A DNA stretch of 64,000 nt from Proteobacteria bacterium UBA981 (GCA_002292285.1 DBBP01000002.1:251888-315887); one strand, 5' to 3'; shown: positions 36,073-46,250, numbered from the stretch's first letter. Notes: generated by a model from the letters alone, not told the origin. Program-made: numbers and translations.

Positions 36073-36471
36073 ATGGTTCTCTTTAGGCGTGTTGCGTATT
36101 TGATCGTAAGTGCGGCTCTGATCTCGGGCTCGCACCTGTCTCTTGCCGAATCGCAGAACAGCGGCAAGGCTGCTTTTTTGGAGGATTGCGCCGTTTGTCA
36201 TGGCAGCGACGCCAAAGGGCGCGGTGCGTTTACTTCGATGTTGCGGGTGCCGCCCCCGGATCTGACGACATTATCGCGCCTGAATGGCGGCGAGTTCCCT
36301 GCGGCGCAGGTACGTCGTACCTTGGCAGGCATCAACATGCCTGGCGCTCACGGAACCGGTGAGATGCCGATTTGGGGGAGACGGTGGCGGGAAGACGGTC
36401 ACGGTAGTGCGGGGGCCAACGCCAGAGTCATCACAGTGATGGCTTACTTGCGTGCGGTGCAGGAAGAGTAG
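36073..36471 (+). CDS. Small periplasmic c-type cytochrome
   Basis: A 132-residue class I cytochrome c. The signal peptide ends near residue 25 (HLSLAES); the haem site is C39-A-V-C42-H43 and the axial Met is likely in NMPGAHGTGEMPIWG. It resembles the small electron carriers of quinoprotein or oxidase chains. ATG 36073 is chosen because it begins the signal peptide, while the frame is open further upstream. It is a single gene, divergent from the desaturase. Confidence 0.85.
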   Translation: MVLFRRVAYLIVSAALISGSHLSLAESQNSGKAAFLEDCAVCHGSDAKGRGAFTSMLRVPPPDLTTLSRLNGGEFPAAQVRRTLAGINMPGAHGTGEMPIWGRRWREDGHGSAGANARVITVMAYLRAVQEE

Positions 36472-36506
36472 TCGGTTAAAACGCAGGGTCGGACCCGTGT
36501 TGCAGT

Positions 36507-36524
36507 CGCGACGCCGGCGTCGCG
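36507..36524. repeat. Perfect 18-base GC-rich palindrome between cytochrome c and atoE genes
   Basis: CGCGACGCCGGCGTCGCG is self-complementary over 18 bases. It lies 36 bases after the cytochrome c stop and 171 bases before atoE. It has no T tract, so it is either a protein-binding site or an mRNA hairpin, or chance in GC-rich DNA. Confidence 0.5.
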
Positions 36525-36694
36525 CTCAGCAGGTCCCGAAGAACGGACAAAACCGCATGCTGGCGTGAGCACGCCATGGTGCATTTCGAGCGACCTCCTA
36601 CCATCTCCTGACACGTCCAGAGCGGCGGTTGATAACCCTGGCGAGGAACGCAAGAATAGCGCCCCCGACGCCGTCGCCACCTGAGTAATTACCC

Positions 36695-38074
36695 ATGCTG
36701 GACCAGTTTCGCCGCCTCGGTGCCGCATTGTCCACAGTCACCGAGCGTTGGGTGCCGGACGCCTGGGTGGTCAGTATGATGCTGACCCTGGTCGCCTGTG
36801 TGCTGTGTATTGTCGGGGCCGGTGCGAGCGTCGAGGAGACGGTGCTGGCCTGGGGCAACGGCGTGTGGAACTTACTCGGTCTGGCGATGCAGTTCACGAT
36901 TGCGATGGTTGCGGCTCACGCGTGTGTGGCCTCACGCCCGGTCTATCGACTCTTCAACTGGTTGGCGTCCTTGCCAGACCCGTCGCGCCCGTTACAGGCG
37001 CTGGTACTGGCCGGAACATTCTCCATTTTCATGGGCTACCTGAATTGGGCCGTGTGCCTGGTGTCGTGTGCACTATTCACGCCGTTTGTCCTGCGACGTA
37101 ATCCGAACGTTGATGTACGGGTACTGATTTGCGCGTCTTACCTGGGCCTCGGCACGGTTTGGCACGGCGGGCTATCGGGCTCAGCGCCGCTGATTCTCGC
37201 CACGCCTGGTAATCCGTTGCTCGACCCGTCCAAAGGTATTGCCGTGGTGGACCGGCTGTACCCTGTCACCGAGACTCTCTATAACCACTTCAACATCGTG
37301 TTTCTTGTTGTCATCGGAGCGACTGGGCTGTTGGCAACCTGTTTGCTGCATCCACGCGAGAACGTGCGCACGCTGACGCCAGAACAAGTCGAGGCGATTA
37401 TGCCGTCGCCGCCCGAGGAAGATCCCGCGCCACGAGTGCCGGCGGATTACATCGACCAGTTTCGTGGCTGGATTTTGCTGGCCGTAGTACTGCTCGCCTA
37501 CCCGCTCGGCCATTCCATCGTCACCAAGGGCTTTGGCACGAGTTGGACTATCAACGCGTACAACATTACGTTTCTGGTGTTGGCGCTTGTTCTGCACGGT
37601 AGTGCGCCTTCTTTTCTGCGCGCCTGCCGCAATGGCGTTGATTCGGCCTGGGGCATCATCGTGCAGTTCCCTTTCTATGCCGGTATTTTCGGTCTCCTGC
37701 AAAATACCGACCTGGGTACCTGGCTTGGCCAGCTGTTCGCCAAAGTGGCGACCACCCAAACCTATCCGTGGGTGGTTTACGTCTATTCCGGGGTTATGAA
37801 TCTATTCGTACCCTCAGCCGGGTCGAAATGGATGATTGAAGCCCCCTTCCTCATCCCGGCGGGCGAGCAACTCGATGTCTCCGTGGTTACCGTGCTACTC
37901 GCCTATGCTTACGGCGATTCAACGACCAATCTCATTCAGCCCTTTTTCGCGATCCCCATTCTCGCCGTCACACGGCTCCGGTTTGGCGACATTGTGGGGT
38001 ATACGTTCATGGTTGCAGCGGTCTGTTTCGTGGTCTGTAGTGCTGCGATGTTCATCATTCCTGCTCAGTGGTAA
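36695..38074 (+). CDS. atoE: Short-chain fatty acid transporter, AtoE family
   Basis: A 459-residue membrane protein of the AtoE family with about twelve helices. DAWVVSMMLTLVAC, MQFTIAMVAAHACVA, GYLNWAVCLVSCALF, LGLGTVWHGGLSGSAPL and PSAGSKWMIEAPFL are conserved blocks. AtoE imports short-chain acids such as acetoacetate and butyrate. The family is not usually tested biochemically, so the substrate is by analogy. No ato genes lie next to it; the yaaA gene follows after 153 bases. Full length. Confidence 0.88.
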   Translation: MLDQFRRLGAALSTVTERWVPDAWVVSMMLTLVACVLCIVGAGASVEETVLAWGNGVWNLLGLAMQFTIAMVAAHACVASRPVYRLFNWLASLPDPSRPLQALVLAGTFSIFMGYLNWAVCLVSCALFTPFVLRRNPNVDVRVLICASYLGLGTVWHGGLSGSAPLILATPGNPLLDPSKGIAVVDRLYPVTETLYNHFNIVFLVVIGATGLLATCLLHPRENVRTLTPEQVEAIMPSPPEEDPAPRVPADYIDQFRGWILLAVVLLAYPLGHSIVTKGFGTSWTINAYNITFLVLALVLHGSAPSFLRACRNGVDSAWGIIVQFPFYAGIFGLLQNTDLGTWLGQLFAKVATTQTYPWVVYVYSGVMNLFVPSAGSKWMIEAPFLIPAGEQLDVSVVTVLLAYAYGDSTTNLIQPFFAIPILAVTRLRFGDIVGYTFMVAAVCFVVCSAAMFIIPAQW

Positions 38075-38227
38075 GCGCCCACCGGGATCCTTGCCGAAAT
38101 ATCCCCCGCGAGCCCTCAGTCAGCCTGCCGAAGTAGCTTTCGTGGGCCAATCAGAGCGCCGCGCTACTTCACATCCAGCGGCAAAATCACGACAATACGC
38201 GTTGCCTCATCACATTGATTGCGCGCC

Positions 38228-39001
38228 ATGCTGCTTGTTATTTCTCCTGCAAAGACGCTCGATTACGAATCTCGGGTGCGCACCGTCAGGCACACCGAAG
38301 CGGACTTTCTCGCTGAATCTGATCAGCTCATCGCTTTAATGCGGAAAAAGAAACCCGCGCAGCTACGCGCGCTCATGGGCATCAGCGAAAATCTCGCTGA
38401 ACTAAACCACGCGCGCTTCCAGAATTGGGAAAAAGCACACACGCCGACGAATTCGCGCCAGGCACTGCTGGCCTTCATGGGTGATGTCTACACTGGTCTC
38501 GATGCGCGCTCGCTTGATTCGACCGATCTCACCTTTGCGCAGCGGCACTTAAGAATCCTCTCCGGCTTGTACGGTGTGCTGCGCCCGCTCGATCGTATGC
38601 AAGCCTATCGCCTGGAAATGGGCACCTCGGTCAAACATCCACGGGGCCGCGATTTGTACGACTTTTGGGGGGACGCACCGACCGAAGCTCTGAACGAACA
38701 AGCGCGCTCGATAAAGACCAGATATTTGATCAATCTGGCGTCGAACGAGTACTTCAAGGTGGTTAAGCTGCAGCAACTTGAACCTCAAGTCATCCAGCCC
38801 GTATTCAAGGAGCAACGTGGCGACGATTACCGGGTGTTAAGTTTTTTTGCCAAAAAGGCGCGCGGCTTGATGGCTCGCTACATCATTCAAAACCGTATTC
38901 GCAAACCCGCAGCGTTGCGCGATTTTGACCTTGAAGGCTATCGCTACAATGAGCAACTGTCCGACTCAACACGCTATACGTTTACCCGCGCGTCTGCCTG
39001 A
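38228..39001 (+). CDS. yaaA: Peroxide stress protein YaaA (UPF0246)
   Basis: A 257-residue YaaA protein. The start MLLVISPAKTLDYES is the family hallmark, so ATG 38228 is used rather than the in-frame TTG at 38219. LSGLYGVLRPLDRMQAYRLEMG and LINLASNEYFKVV are invariant blocks. In E. coli YaaA limits iron-driven oxidative damage under peroxide stress and binds DNA. Intact and full length. Confidence 0.95.
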   Translation: MLLVISPAKTLDYESRVRTVRHTEADFLAESDQLIALMRKKKPAQLRALMGISENLAELNHARFQNWEKAHTPTNSRQALLAFMGDVYTGLDARSLDSTDLTFAQRHLRILSGLYGVLRPLDRMQAYRLEMGTSVKHPRGRDLYDFWGDAPTEALNEQARSIKTRYLINLASNEYFKVVKLQQLEPQVIQPVFKEQRGDDYRVLSFFAKKARGLMARYIIQNRIRKPAALRDFDLEGYRYNEQLSDSTRYTFTRASA

Positions 39002-39070
39002 TCTGAACGCGCGTTCTATTATTTTCCTTTCTGTTATCGAGGCCACCAAGAGGCTTGGGAGTTTTCAAAT

Positions 39071-39673
39071 ATGCTGCGTTTATTGATGTCTTTGGCACTT
39101 GTTTTCGGGCTTACCGCAGGCTGTTCCGCGGCTGACGAGCAAGCCGCGCCCGTCGCTCGAACGCAAGTTATTCTGGAGACCAATCACGGCGCCATCAAGC
39201 TTGAGCTGTTCGCAAACGACGCGCCGAAAAGCACGGAAAATTTCCTCGCCTATGTTCGCAGCGGCTTTTATGAGGGCACGATATTTCACCGGGTGATTGC
39301 TGATTTCATGGTTCAGGGTGGTGGATTTGACGAAGGCATGGCTCGCAAGAAAACCGCTGATCCCATCGCCAACGAAGCCGACAACGGCCGCAAAAACGAC
39401 TACGGCACCGTGGCCATGGCGCGTACCTCGGATCCGCATAGTGCAACAGCGCAGTTCTTTATCAACCTGAAAGACAATGACTTCCTCAATCACACCGGCA
39501 AGAATTCTCGCGGCTGGGGCTATGCCGTTTTCGGTCGGGTGGTGGAAGGCCTGGTCGTGGTCGATGACATCGGCAACGTCGCGACTGGTTTCTCGAACGG
39601 TATGAAGGACGTCCCCAAAGATTCGGTCTTCATCGAACGGGCGTACGTGGTCGGGGATCCTGCTGAACAGTAA
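39071..39673 (+). CDS. Cyclophilin-type peptidyl-prolyl isomerase, probable lipoprotein
   Basis: A 200-residue cyclophilin. The N terminus MLRLLMSLALVFGLTAGC carries a lipobox with Cys 18, so it is likely membrane-anchored and faces the periplasm. The catalytic residues are recognisable: FHRVIADFMVQGG with the Arg, MARTSDPHSATAQFFIN with Gln and Phe, and YAVFGRVVEG. It catalyses proline isomerisation in protein folding. It is followed 30 bases later by the YciI gene, probably on the same transcript. Confidence 0.9.
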   Translation: MLRLLMSLALVFGLTAGCSAADEQAAPVARTQVILETNHGAIKLELFANDAPKSTENFLAYVRSGFYEGTIFHRVIADFMVQGGGFDEGMARKKTADPIANEADNGRKNDYGTVAMARTSDPHSATAQFFINLKDNDFLNHTGKNSRGWGYAVFGRVVEGLVVVDDIGNVATGFSNGMKDVPKDSVFIERAYVVGDPAEQ

Positions 39674-39703
39674 GCGCGCGACGAATCGCGCTGGCCCATT
39701 GCA

Positions 39704-40000
39704 ATGGCCTATCTCATCCGCATGTACGATAAGCCAGACAGCGCTGAGCTGCGCGCGGCCATGCGTGCCGATCATCTGGCCTACATGCAGCGACACACCG
39801 CCCACGTTCTCGCGGCTGGCGGCTTTCTCGATGAAACTGATAACGCCTGTGGCGGCGGCATCATCATCGTCGATTTTGACCGGCGAGAGGCGGCAGAGCG
39901 ATTCGCCGCCAACGACCCCTACAAGTTGGCGGGCCTTTTTGAGCGCGTGGAAATTATTCGCTGGCGCAAGGTTATTTTCGACGGCGAATTCGTCGTGTGA
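39704..40000 (+). CDS. YciI family protein
   Basis: A 98-residue YciI-like protein (dimeric alpha/beta barrel). The conserved His is in RADHLAYMQRHT and the NDPY motif is in FAANDPYKLAGLFE. Members resemble muconolactone isomerase and may act as small hydrolases or lyases; function here is not known. It sits between the cyclophilin and the uup gene, 30 and 63 bases away. Confidence 0.87.
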   Translation: MAYLIRMYDKPDSAELRAAMRADHLAYMQRHTAHVLAAGGFLDETDNACGGGIIIVDFDRREAAERFAANDPYKLAGLFERVEIIRWRKVIFDGEFVV

Positions 40001-40063
40001 GCGGTACTCGGCCCTGCTTCAGGGCAGCCTAGAGCAGTCCCCCCTTCCAGTGTTCTGTTCCTG

Positions 40064-41992
40064 ATGGCGCTGCTTACTCTGAGTGACGTCGGACTGGAGT
40101 TCGGCGAACAAGTCGTTTTTCGCGATACCGATTTCGTCCTCGAGGCGCATGAGCGAGTGTGCTTGATCGGCCGGAATGGCGCCGGTAAGTCGACACTGTT
40201 CCGTCTGATAACCGGAGCAATGTCGCCTGACCGCGGCGAAGTGCGGCGGCGTCCGGATGTCCACATTAGCGAACTCGAACAGGCCCTGCCGGATCAACTA
40301 GACATCACCGTAGAGCAGTTCGTTGGCGGAGGGCTTGCCGAGCACCGCGGGCTCATCGACGAATATCGCCAACTCACCAGCCAGCCGCTCGACGAACGTG
40401 GCCTGCGCGCAGTCGAACAACTGCAACGCAATATCGAGGTCCACGGCGGTTGGGATACAGACAACCAAATTGCAGCTATCAATACAGCACTGGAGCTACC
40501 GCCGGACCGCCGCCTCGGTGAGCTGTCCGGCGGCTGGCAGCGGCGCGCCAGTCTCGCTCGCGCGTTAGTCAGCAACCCCGACGTGCTGTTGCTTGATGAG
40601 CCAACCAATCATCTCGACATCGAAGCTATCGAGTGGTTGGAATCACGTGTCCGTGCATTTAGCGGCAGCATCATATTCATTACCCACGACCGGGCATTTT
40701 TGCAGTCATTGGCGACCCGCATCGTCGATATAGATCGCGGCAAACTGCAAAGCTGGCCGGGCGACTACCGCAATTACCTCAAGCTCAAGAACCAGACTCT
40801 CGAAGACGAGGCCCGCCACAATGCCCTTTTTGACAAGAAGCTCGCCGAAGAGGAAACCTGGGTACGTCAGGGCATAAAGGCACGGCGTACACGTAACGAA
40901 GGACGGGTACGTGCGCTTGAGAAAATGCGCCAGGAGTATGGTGAGCGGATCAAGCCGGAAGGTCGTGCCAGAATTGTGCTGCAGGACGCCGAGCAGTCGT
41001 CACGACGAGTCATTCAAGCGCGCAATATCGTTTATGCCTACGGCGAGCAAAAAGTCATTGATGGTCTGTCGCTGAAGATCATGCGCGGGGACCGGATTGG
41101 CCTGGTCGGCAACAATGGCGTCGGCAAAAGTACGTTGTTAAAGTTACTGCTCGGCGAACTCGAACCTCAGGCGGGGTCACTGAAGCGCGGCGAGAACCTC
41201 GACATCGGTTATTTCGACCAGATGCGGCGCGAGCTCGATCCCAGCAAAACCGTCGCGCACATCGTCGGTGATGGTCGCGACCATATTTCAATTAACGGCA
41301 AGGACCGCCATGTGGTCGGGTACCTGCGCGGTTTTCTGTTTTCTGCCAAGCGTGCGATGACGCCAGTCGGCTATTTATCCGGGGGGGAATGCAATCGAGT
41401 TATTCTCGCTCGGCTGTTTACGCGTGCGAGCAATTTGCTCGTGCTGGACGAACCGACGAACGATTTGGATGTTGAGACGCTGGAAGTTTTGGAGGCTCAG
41501 CTCGCCGACTATCAGGGCACGCTGATTGTGGTTAGCCATGACCGGGCGTTCCTCGACAATGTCGTGACCAGCACCGTGGTTTTCGAAGAGCAGGGCGTGG
41601 TGCGCAGCTATCCAGGGGGATTTTCAGATTGGCTACGTCACGGACGGCGTCTTGCAGCCAGCGATTCACCCATGAATATCAGCGCGCCACAAACACAACC
41701 CGCTCGCCACGATCGTGCTGCTCCGATTGGCGGTGAGCCCACCGAGCGCAGCAAACTCACCTATAAACTGCAGCACGAACTTGAACAGCTGCCGACGCGG
41801 ATCGAACAGCTCGAAGCCGGCGTCGCTGAACTTGAACAACAAATGGCGAGCCCGGATTTCTACGCGCAAGACTACATCGTTACCGCACCGGTGCTGGAAG
41901 CGCTCGAGGCCCAGCGCGCGCTCCTCGATACGAGTATGGCGCGCTGGGATGAACTCGAGACACTAAGCCGCGCGGGCGCGCGCAGGCAGTAA
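40064..41992 (+). CDS. uup: ABC-F family ATPase Uup
   Basis: A 642-residue soluble protein with two ABC domains and no membrane part. The first has Walker A GRNGAGKST (residues 36-44), LSGGW signature and LLLDEPTNHLD; the second has GNNGVGKST, LSGGE and LVLDEPTNDLD. A Lys/Arg/Glu-rich linker joins them, and the ~90 C-terminal residues form a coiled coil, as in Uup. The family acts on ribosomes, and Uup also affects transposon excision and DNA branch processing. It converges on the DUF1329 gene. Confidence 0.93.
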   Translation: MALLTLSDVGLEFGEQVVFRDTDFVLEAHERVCLIGRNGAGKSTLFRLITGAMSPDRGEVRRRPDVHISELEQALPDQLDITVEQFVGGGLAEHRGLIDEYRQLTSQPLDERGLRAVEQLQRNIEVHGGWDTDNQIAAINTALELPPDRRLGELSGGWQRRASLARALVSNPDVLLLDEPTNHLDIEAIEWLESRVRAFSGSIIFITHDRAFLQSLATRIVDIDRGKLQSWPGDYRNYLKLKNQTLEDEARHNALFDKKLAEEETWVRQGIKARRTRNEGRVRALEKMRQEYGERIKPEGRARIVLQDAEQSSRRVIQARNIVYAYGEQKVIDGLSLKIMRGDRIGLVGNNGVGKSTLLKLLLGELEPQAGSLKRGENLDIGYFDQMRRELDPSKTVAHIVGDGRDHISINGKDRHVVGYLRGFLFSAKRAMTPVGYLSGGECNRVILARLFTRASNLLVLDEPTNDLDVETLEVLEAQLADYQGTLIVVSHDRAFLDNVVTSTVVFEEQGVVRSYPGGFSDWLRHGRRLAASDSPMNISAPQTQPARHDRAAPIGGEPTERSKLTYKLQHELEQLPTRIEQLEAGVAELEQQMASPDFYAQDYIVTAPVLEALEAQRALLDTSMARWDELETLSRAGARRQ

Positions 41993-42028
41993 GCAGCGAG
42001 CTCGCGGACAGGTCTGTTTCCCGAATTC

Positions 42029-43411
42029 CTAGGTGCCGAGGCGGCGTAATGCGGCCTTGGTCAGAAAATCGTCGTAAACGTCTACACCGCGATTTACCCA
42101 CCAATCCCAGCCGCCACTAATCTGCTTGACCTGTTTCAATCGCGACATGTGGTCGCTTTGCACGTCGTGCGCGTGAACATGTGTCCAGGACCAGTAGGGA
42201 TATTTGCCATCCATGACCTGTTTACCCTGATTGTCATAGATCGAAAAAGCACCATCGAAGGACTTAAACATCTCGCCTTTGCGATCATAGGTCACCATAA
42301 CGAGCGGCAGTCCGGTGCGGGCGTCGAACCACACACGCTTCTTACTAATGGGCGCGCGCGGATAACCGGTCGGCTCGCACTCACACACGATGGCTTCTGG
42401 GACGAGTTCAACCCGAGTGTCCCAGAACGTGTCGCCCAATGGACCGCCGTGGGTTTTGCCTTCCCAGTTCTCGTCACTGGAGTCCCAGTTCTCAGTCAGG
42501 CCAGCCAGGAACGGACCACGACCAATGACTTTGAAATTCCCCCACGTGAGGTAGGGGTCGCCGGCCGCCCAGGTGTCCGAAAAGTATAAATGCGAACCTG
42601 GCAGTAGCGGTTCGAAGCGCTGGCTGGTTGGGAACTTTCGCACGCGCTTGAACTGCGGAAGATAGCCAAGCAGTTCCGGAAATTCGCGCTGGTCATACGG
42701 CCAGATATTCAGGAATGACGAACCTTTGTAGTCCTGCGGCACCGTAAAAAACACCGATTGGTAGCGCAGCTTGTCCTCATGTCCGGGCCAGTACGGCATC
42801 GGTTCAACACTGACGCGACCGACTGGCGCGAACTCGCACCACGCCAGCTCATAGCGATAACCAATCTTACCGTCGGAATTCTGCTCGAATGTTTTGACCG
42901 GATAGAACGACACATCGTGACGTCCCCACGTCAGCGTGATGGCCGCAAACAACTCCATCGCAGTCGTTGGTTCGGGGAAAGGGTTGCCGCCAATCCATGG
43001 CTGATCGCCGTTAACGACGACGTTGCCGTCGTCGTTGAAGCTTGCCATACCTTTGTGGCGGAAGGTCGCTTCGATGTACTCCATCGGACTGAGTTTGGTT
43101 ATTTCTGTCGAGGCTTTAACCAGTTCGAGGCGGCGCCCTTGTTGCTTAATCTGCGAATAGCGCACCGGATCGAGCAGATCCTGAATACTGTCTACGTTGT
43201 CTGCGTCAATGAAGTCGCCTGGCTTCAGTGCACCTTTGGTGTATTGTTCTATCGACAACAGCTCCTCAGGATAGGACGCGCTGAAGTCACCATTCTCGGC
43301 CGCGGCCGACCACACTGGCGCTAACACACCGGCGCCTAGAAACCCCGCTGCGGTTTGCTCAATAAAGTGTCTACGGCTGTAATCCGTAGTGTATTTCCTG
43401 ATGCGAAACAT
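42029..43411 (-). CDS. DUF1329 domain-containing Tat-exported protein
   Basis: A 460-residue DUF1329 protein. The N terminus contains a twin-arginine signal, S-R13-R14-H-F-I, and a hydrophobic segment ending AAAENG near residue 38, so it is exported folded, with or without a bound ligand. The family has a LolA/LolB-like lipoprotein-carrier fold and is found with DUF1302, YCF48 and RND genes, as here. It probably binds a hydrophobic molecule in the periplasm. ATG 43411 is chosen because GGAG lies eight bases upstream; an in-frame start at 43432 is less likely. It is separated from the TPR-like gene by 580 bases. Confidence 0.87.
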   Translation of the reverse strand: MFRIRKYTTDYSRRHFIEQTAAGFLGAGVLAPVWSAAAENGDFSASYPEELLSIEQYTKGALKPGDFIDADNVDSIQDLLDPVRYSQIKQQGRRLELVKASTEITKLSPMEYIEATFRHKGMASFNDDGNVVVNGDQPWIGGNPFPEPTTAMELFAAITLTWGRHDVSFYPVKTFEQNSDGKIGYRYELAWCEFAPVGRVSVEPMPYWPGHEDKLRYQSVFFTVPQDYKGSSFLNIWPYDQREFPELLGYLPQFKRVRKFPTSQRFEPLLPGSHLYFSDTWAAGDPYLTWGNFKVIGRGPFLAGLTENWDSSDENWEGKTHGGPLGDTFWDTRVELVPEAIVCECEPTGYPRAPISKKRVWFDARTGLPLVMVTYDRKGEMFKSFDGAFSIYDNQGKQVMDGKYPYWSWTHVHAHDVQSDHMSRLKQVKQISGGWDWWVNRGVDVYDDFLTKAALRRLGT

Positions 43412-43991
43412 GAGGCTATCTCCGTTTTCCATTTTTCCCGAGGTCGCCGACCGGCAAACTAAGAATGCCGCCCCTCTCGTACTCAGACATACAATCGTTC
43501 GAATAATTCATCGATGCACACACAATCGGGCTTTCTGTCGATAGAAACCAGGCCACTACCTTGCATTGCATCCGACCGATGCATCGAGCCAATGCACAGA
43601 GTAGAGCTTGTTCCGTACCGCGCGCAACACACCGCTCTCCCGCACCGCCGTTGCCCGCAAGCGGTACGATGCCGGAGGGGCAGAGTATCCGCGCCGAGTT
43701 ACGTGCAAAATCAATTCGCAAGAACACTCGCATCGTGAAGGCTCAGCGCGCCGTAAGAGGTTTCCGGGATGTTTGTACCGGCCAGTAGCTGAGCACTCGA
43801 GTCGATAAGGAGGTGAACTGGCTTAGCTTAGCAGTAGAGCCGGAGCTAAAGATGAATGATAGCCGGCACCGAAGTTGTCGCAAGCCCCCGGAGCGCTTAG
43901 GTGTGGACGGTTTGAGATAGGAAAACGTGCCACTGTCACTCAAGGAATCAGCCGCCGGGAATAAGCCCTTAGCGGCGAAAACCGTTGCGAA
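43412..43991. other. Intergenic region upstream of the DUF1329 gene
   Basis: A 580-base gap in a minus-strand block. It must hold the DUF1329 promoter. Open frames lack family features. A perfect Shine-Dalgarno-like AAGGAGGTGA on the plus strand (43807-43816) is not followed by a usable start. No RNA gene, repeat or terminator with a T tract was seen. Confidence 0.5.
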
Positions 43992-46250
43992 TCACAACGC
44001 AGCGTTTGCGCTGGGGCAGCGGGCAGCCGTGGAGGACGCTTCGTAGTCGGCTTTCAAATCGGCCGGCATGTGCTCCTGGCTGCGCACGATTTCTTCCAAC
44101 AGCGGGCAGGCATCCTCAGGGCGGGTCGAATGGGTGCGAATGCGTACCCGGTTAATCATCCCCTCCCACCAGATGCTCATGGTTGGCACGGCCTTGTCGG
44201 TGATCACGCTCCATGCCCGATCGGCCTCAAAAGGCTGCTCGTTGCCCTCAGCACTCTCGGCCAGCAGCTTCCATGCGTCGCCCGAACTGGGATGCGCCTT
44301 GGTAAACTCGCGAGATTCCTTGTAGGCCGTTTCTGCGTCGTCGGTCGCAAGTAAATCGCGGATGATCATGGCACGGAAGCGGCGGTCCATGTCAGGTTGT
44401 TCAGCCGTAGCAGGATGGAGGACCCGTGCCAGGTCGATACGTTCAGTCAAATCGGTTCGCTCGTTCACAAACGGGTACAGGAACTCCATTTGCCAACTGG
44501 GAATACCCTTAGACACCAGCGTGGCGATATAAGCGGATACTTTAGTGGGATCGCCGAGACGATCGTAGAGTTGCAGACGGGACCAGATCAGCGCTCGACG
44601 AATGTCGAGATTGGTGTTTTCCTTGTTGTCGATGAAATCGATGGCCTTGAGCACATCTTCCGGGTACTCATCGACCAATGCGCGCATCTGCAGCAAAACT
44701 GCGAAATTAAACGGTTCGGCTTTATCGGCTTTCGGTAATTTCTGAAAAGCGAGAATACCTTGACGGGCGAGCGACGATGCATGCTTCGCTTTCCCGCGCG
44801 CGACAGTCTTGCTGAAGTCACGCGCGATAATTTGGTAGGCCGTACGTTCGACATCCCCTTTGAGTTTGGATTTCGAGGCTGCCGACATCTGTCCCAGCGA
44901 CTTGAGCGCAGTCGAGGCATTCGAGGAAGTTTGCGCGATCATAAGCCGAGCAGCGTCCGCATCGGCGTCCTTCGGGCTTTTGCGTACAAAGCGCTGGGCG
45001 GCCTTGCGTAGCGCGTTGCGATTAGCTGACGAGCCGCCTGCCTGCTCACGCGCTGCGTAAACGGCGTACAACAACTTGACTGAGGCTGCGTCGAGTTCGG
45101 CTGGCAAGTTTTTTCTACGCTGTAATTTCTCCAGCGTATCGATAGCGGGTTGATAGATTTCCGCTTTGTACGCCGCGACTGCGTAATGGTATTGATAATT
45201 ACTCAAATCGATTCCGCGCGGCGGCACCACGTTGGCGAAGAATGACTGGTATTTCTGCATCGCGTTGTAGTAGTGCTCAAACTTCAGAGCAAACTCTGCG
45301 CCAGCCAGGTCGGTATAGGCACCGACATTCACACCCGATAGTTCCTGAGCGTAAATCATCATGTCGCTTAGCAGCGATTGGTCGAGTCGCCCTGAATCAA
45401 TAATCGCCCGTAAACGCTCCGCTGCTTCCAGCGGACGCCCGCCGGATTTACGGCTGTCCTGTAGCAGGGCGAATGCCTCCGTACGCAGGATCTGCGCCTC
45501 GACATCATCAACCTTACGTCCGCGTCGATTTGTATTGACCTTGCCACTGCGTGCTTCAAGCAAACGGAGTTCGAGCTGTACCGCCTCGCGGATCGGCGAT
45601 TCTGGCTCGGAGGCCAGGGCAGCCTCCAGGTTGGTGAATATTTTAACGGCCCGCGAATTTCGTCCCTTCTCCTTCTCCACATAGCCCATGCCGAGCCACC
45701 CGCCGTACACCAGTCCGGGACGAAACAACTGCATTGAGGCAGAACGAAAACCCTTCTCCGCGGGCAATAACGCTTGCGTTTTAAGCCCAGGGTCCTTAAC
45801 CCGTCGGGCGATTTCGATATCCACCCAGGCGCGCCAATAGGGAAAGGCTGCCAGGGCGAAACTCATATCGTCCCAGACTTGCGAGCGATAAAGTCGCTCC
45901 AAAGAGGCTTCATTCTCGTTTGTTTCGGCTTCTATCCCGGACAACCGTTGCTCAGTCCGCACGCGCATCTTCTCGAGGATACCGCGCAGTATTTCAAGGT
46001 CGGCGGTCGCCACGTCGCCATTGCGTACTTCGTCGATGACAGGACCAATGTTGTTCGCAATGTCATAGACCTGTTTTGCTTCAAGTGCAGGGTTGCTCAA
46101 CTGTGTGAGGAACGCCTGCGCTTTGGCGATCGCGTCCGAGCCCACCGTCGCATGCGCACCCGCTGTCCAGCAAAGCAATGTCAGCATGGCTAGTGGAAGC
46201 AGTCGCTTGTGCAGTGCGGACTTAGCGGTGAAGGTCATGGTTATCGTCAT
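43992..46250 (-). CDS. Secreted TPR-like helical-repeat protein of the ExbB/ExbD/VWA operon
   Basis: A 752-residue protein with a signal peptide (hydrophobic stretch to about residue 34, ending AHATVG). The remainder is almost all helical, with repeated pairs of Ala/Leu-rich helices of TPR or Sel1-like spacing, and no catalytic motif. It is therefore a likely periplasmic scaffold. Its ATG overlaps the stop of the VWA gene by four bases (ATGA), so translation is coupled. A Met at residue 5 is an alternative start. No family is recognised with confidence; the role comes only from its place in the operon. Confidence 0.7.
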   Translation of the reverse strand: MTITMTFTAKSALHKRLLPLAMLTLLCWTAGAHATVGSDAIAKAQAFLTQLSNPALEAKQVYDIANNIGPVIDEVRNGDVATADLEILRGILEKMRVRTEQRLSGIEAETNENEASLERLYRSQVWDDMSFALAAFPYWRAWVDIEIARRVKDPGLKTQALLPAEKGFRSASMQLFRPGLVYGGWLGMGYVEKEKGRNSRAVKIFTNLEAALASEPESPIREAVQLELRLLEARSGKVNTNRRGRKVDDVEAQILRTEAFALLQDSRKSGGRPLEAAERLRAIIDSGRLDQSLLSDMMIYAQELSGVNVGAYTDLAGAEFALKFEHYYNAMQKYQSFFANVVPPRGIDLSNYQYHYAVAAYKAEIYQPAIDTLEKLQRRKNLPAELDAASVKLLYAVYAAREQAGGSSANRNALRKAAQRFVRKSPKDADADAARLMIAQTSSNASTALKSLGQMSAASKSKLKGDVERTAYQIIARDFSKTVARGKAKHASSLARQGILAFQKLPKADKAEPFNFAVLLQMRALVDEYPEDVLKAIDFIDNKENTNLDIRRALIWSRLQLYDRLGDPTKVSAYIATLVSKGIPSWQMEFLYPFVNERTDLTERIDLARVLHPATAEQPDMDRRFRAMIIRDLLATDDAETAYKESREFTKAHPSSGDAWKLLAESAEGNEQPFEADRAWSVITDKAVPTMSIWWEGMINRVRIRTHSTRPEDACPLLEEIVRSQEHMPADLKADYEASSTAARCPSANAAL

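Noticed and set aside
43807..43816. Perfect Shine-Dalgarno-like AAGGAGGTGA on the plus strand
   Set aside because: No start codon follows at usable distance; the CTG frame meets a stop after two codons.
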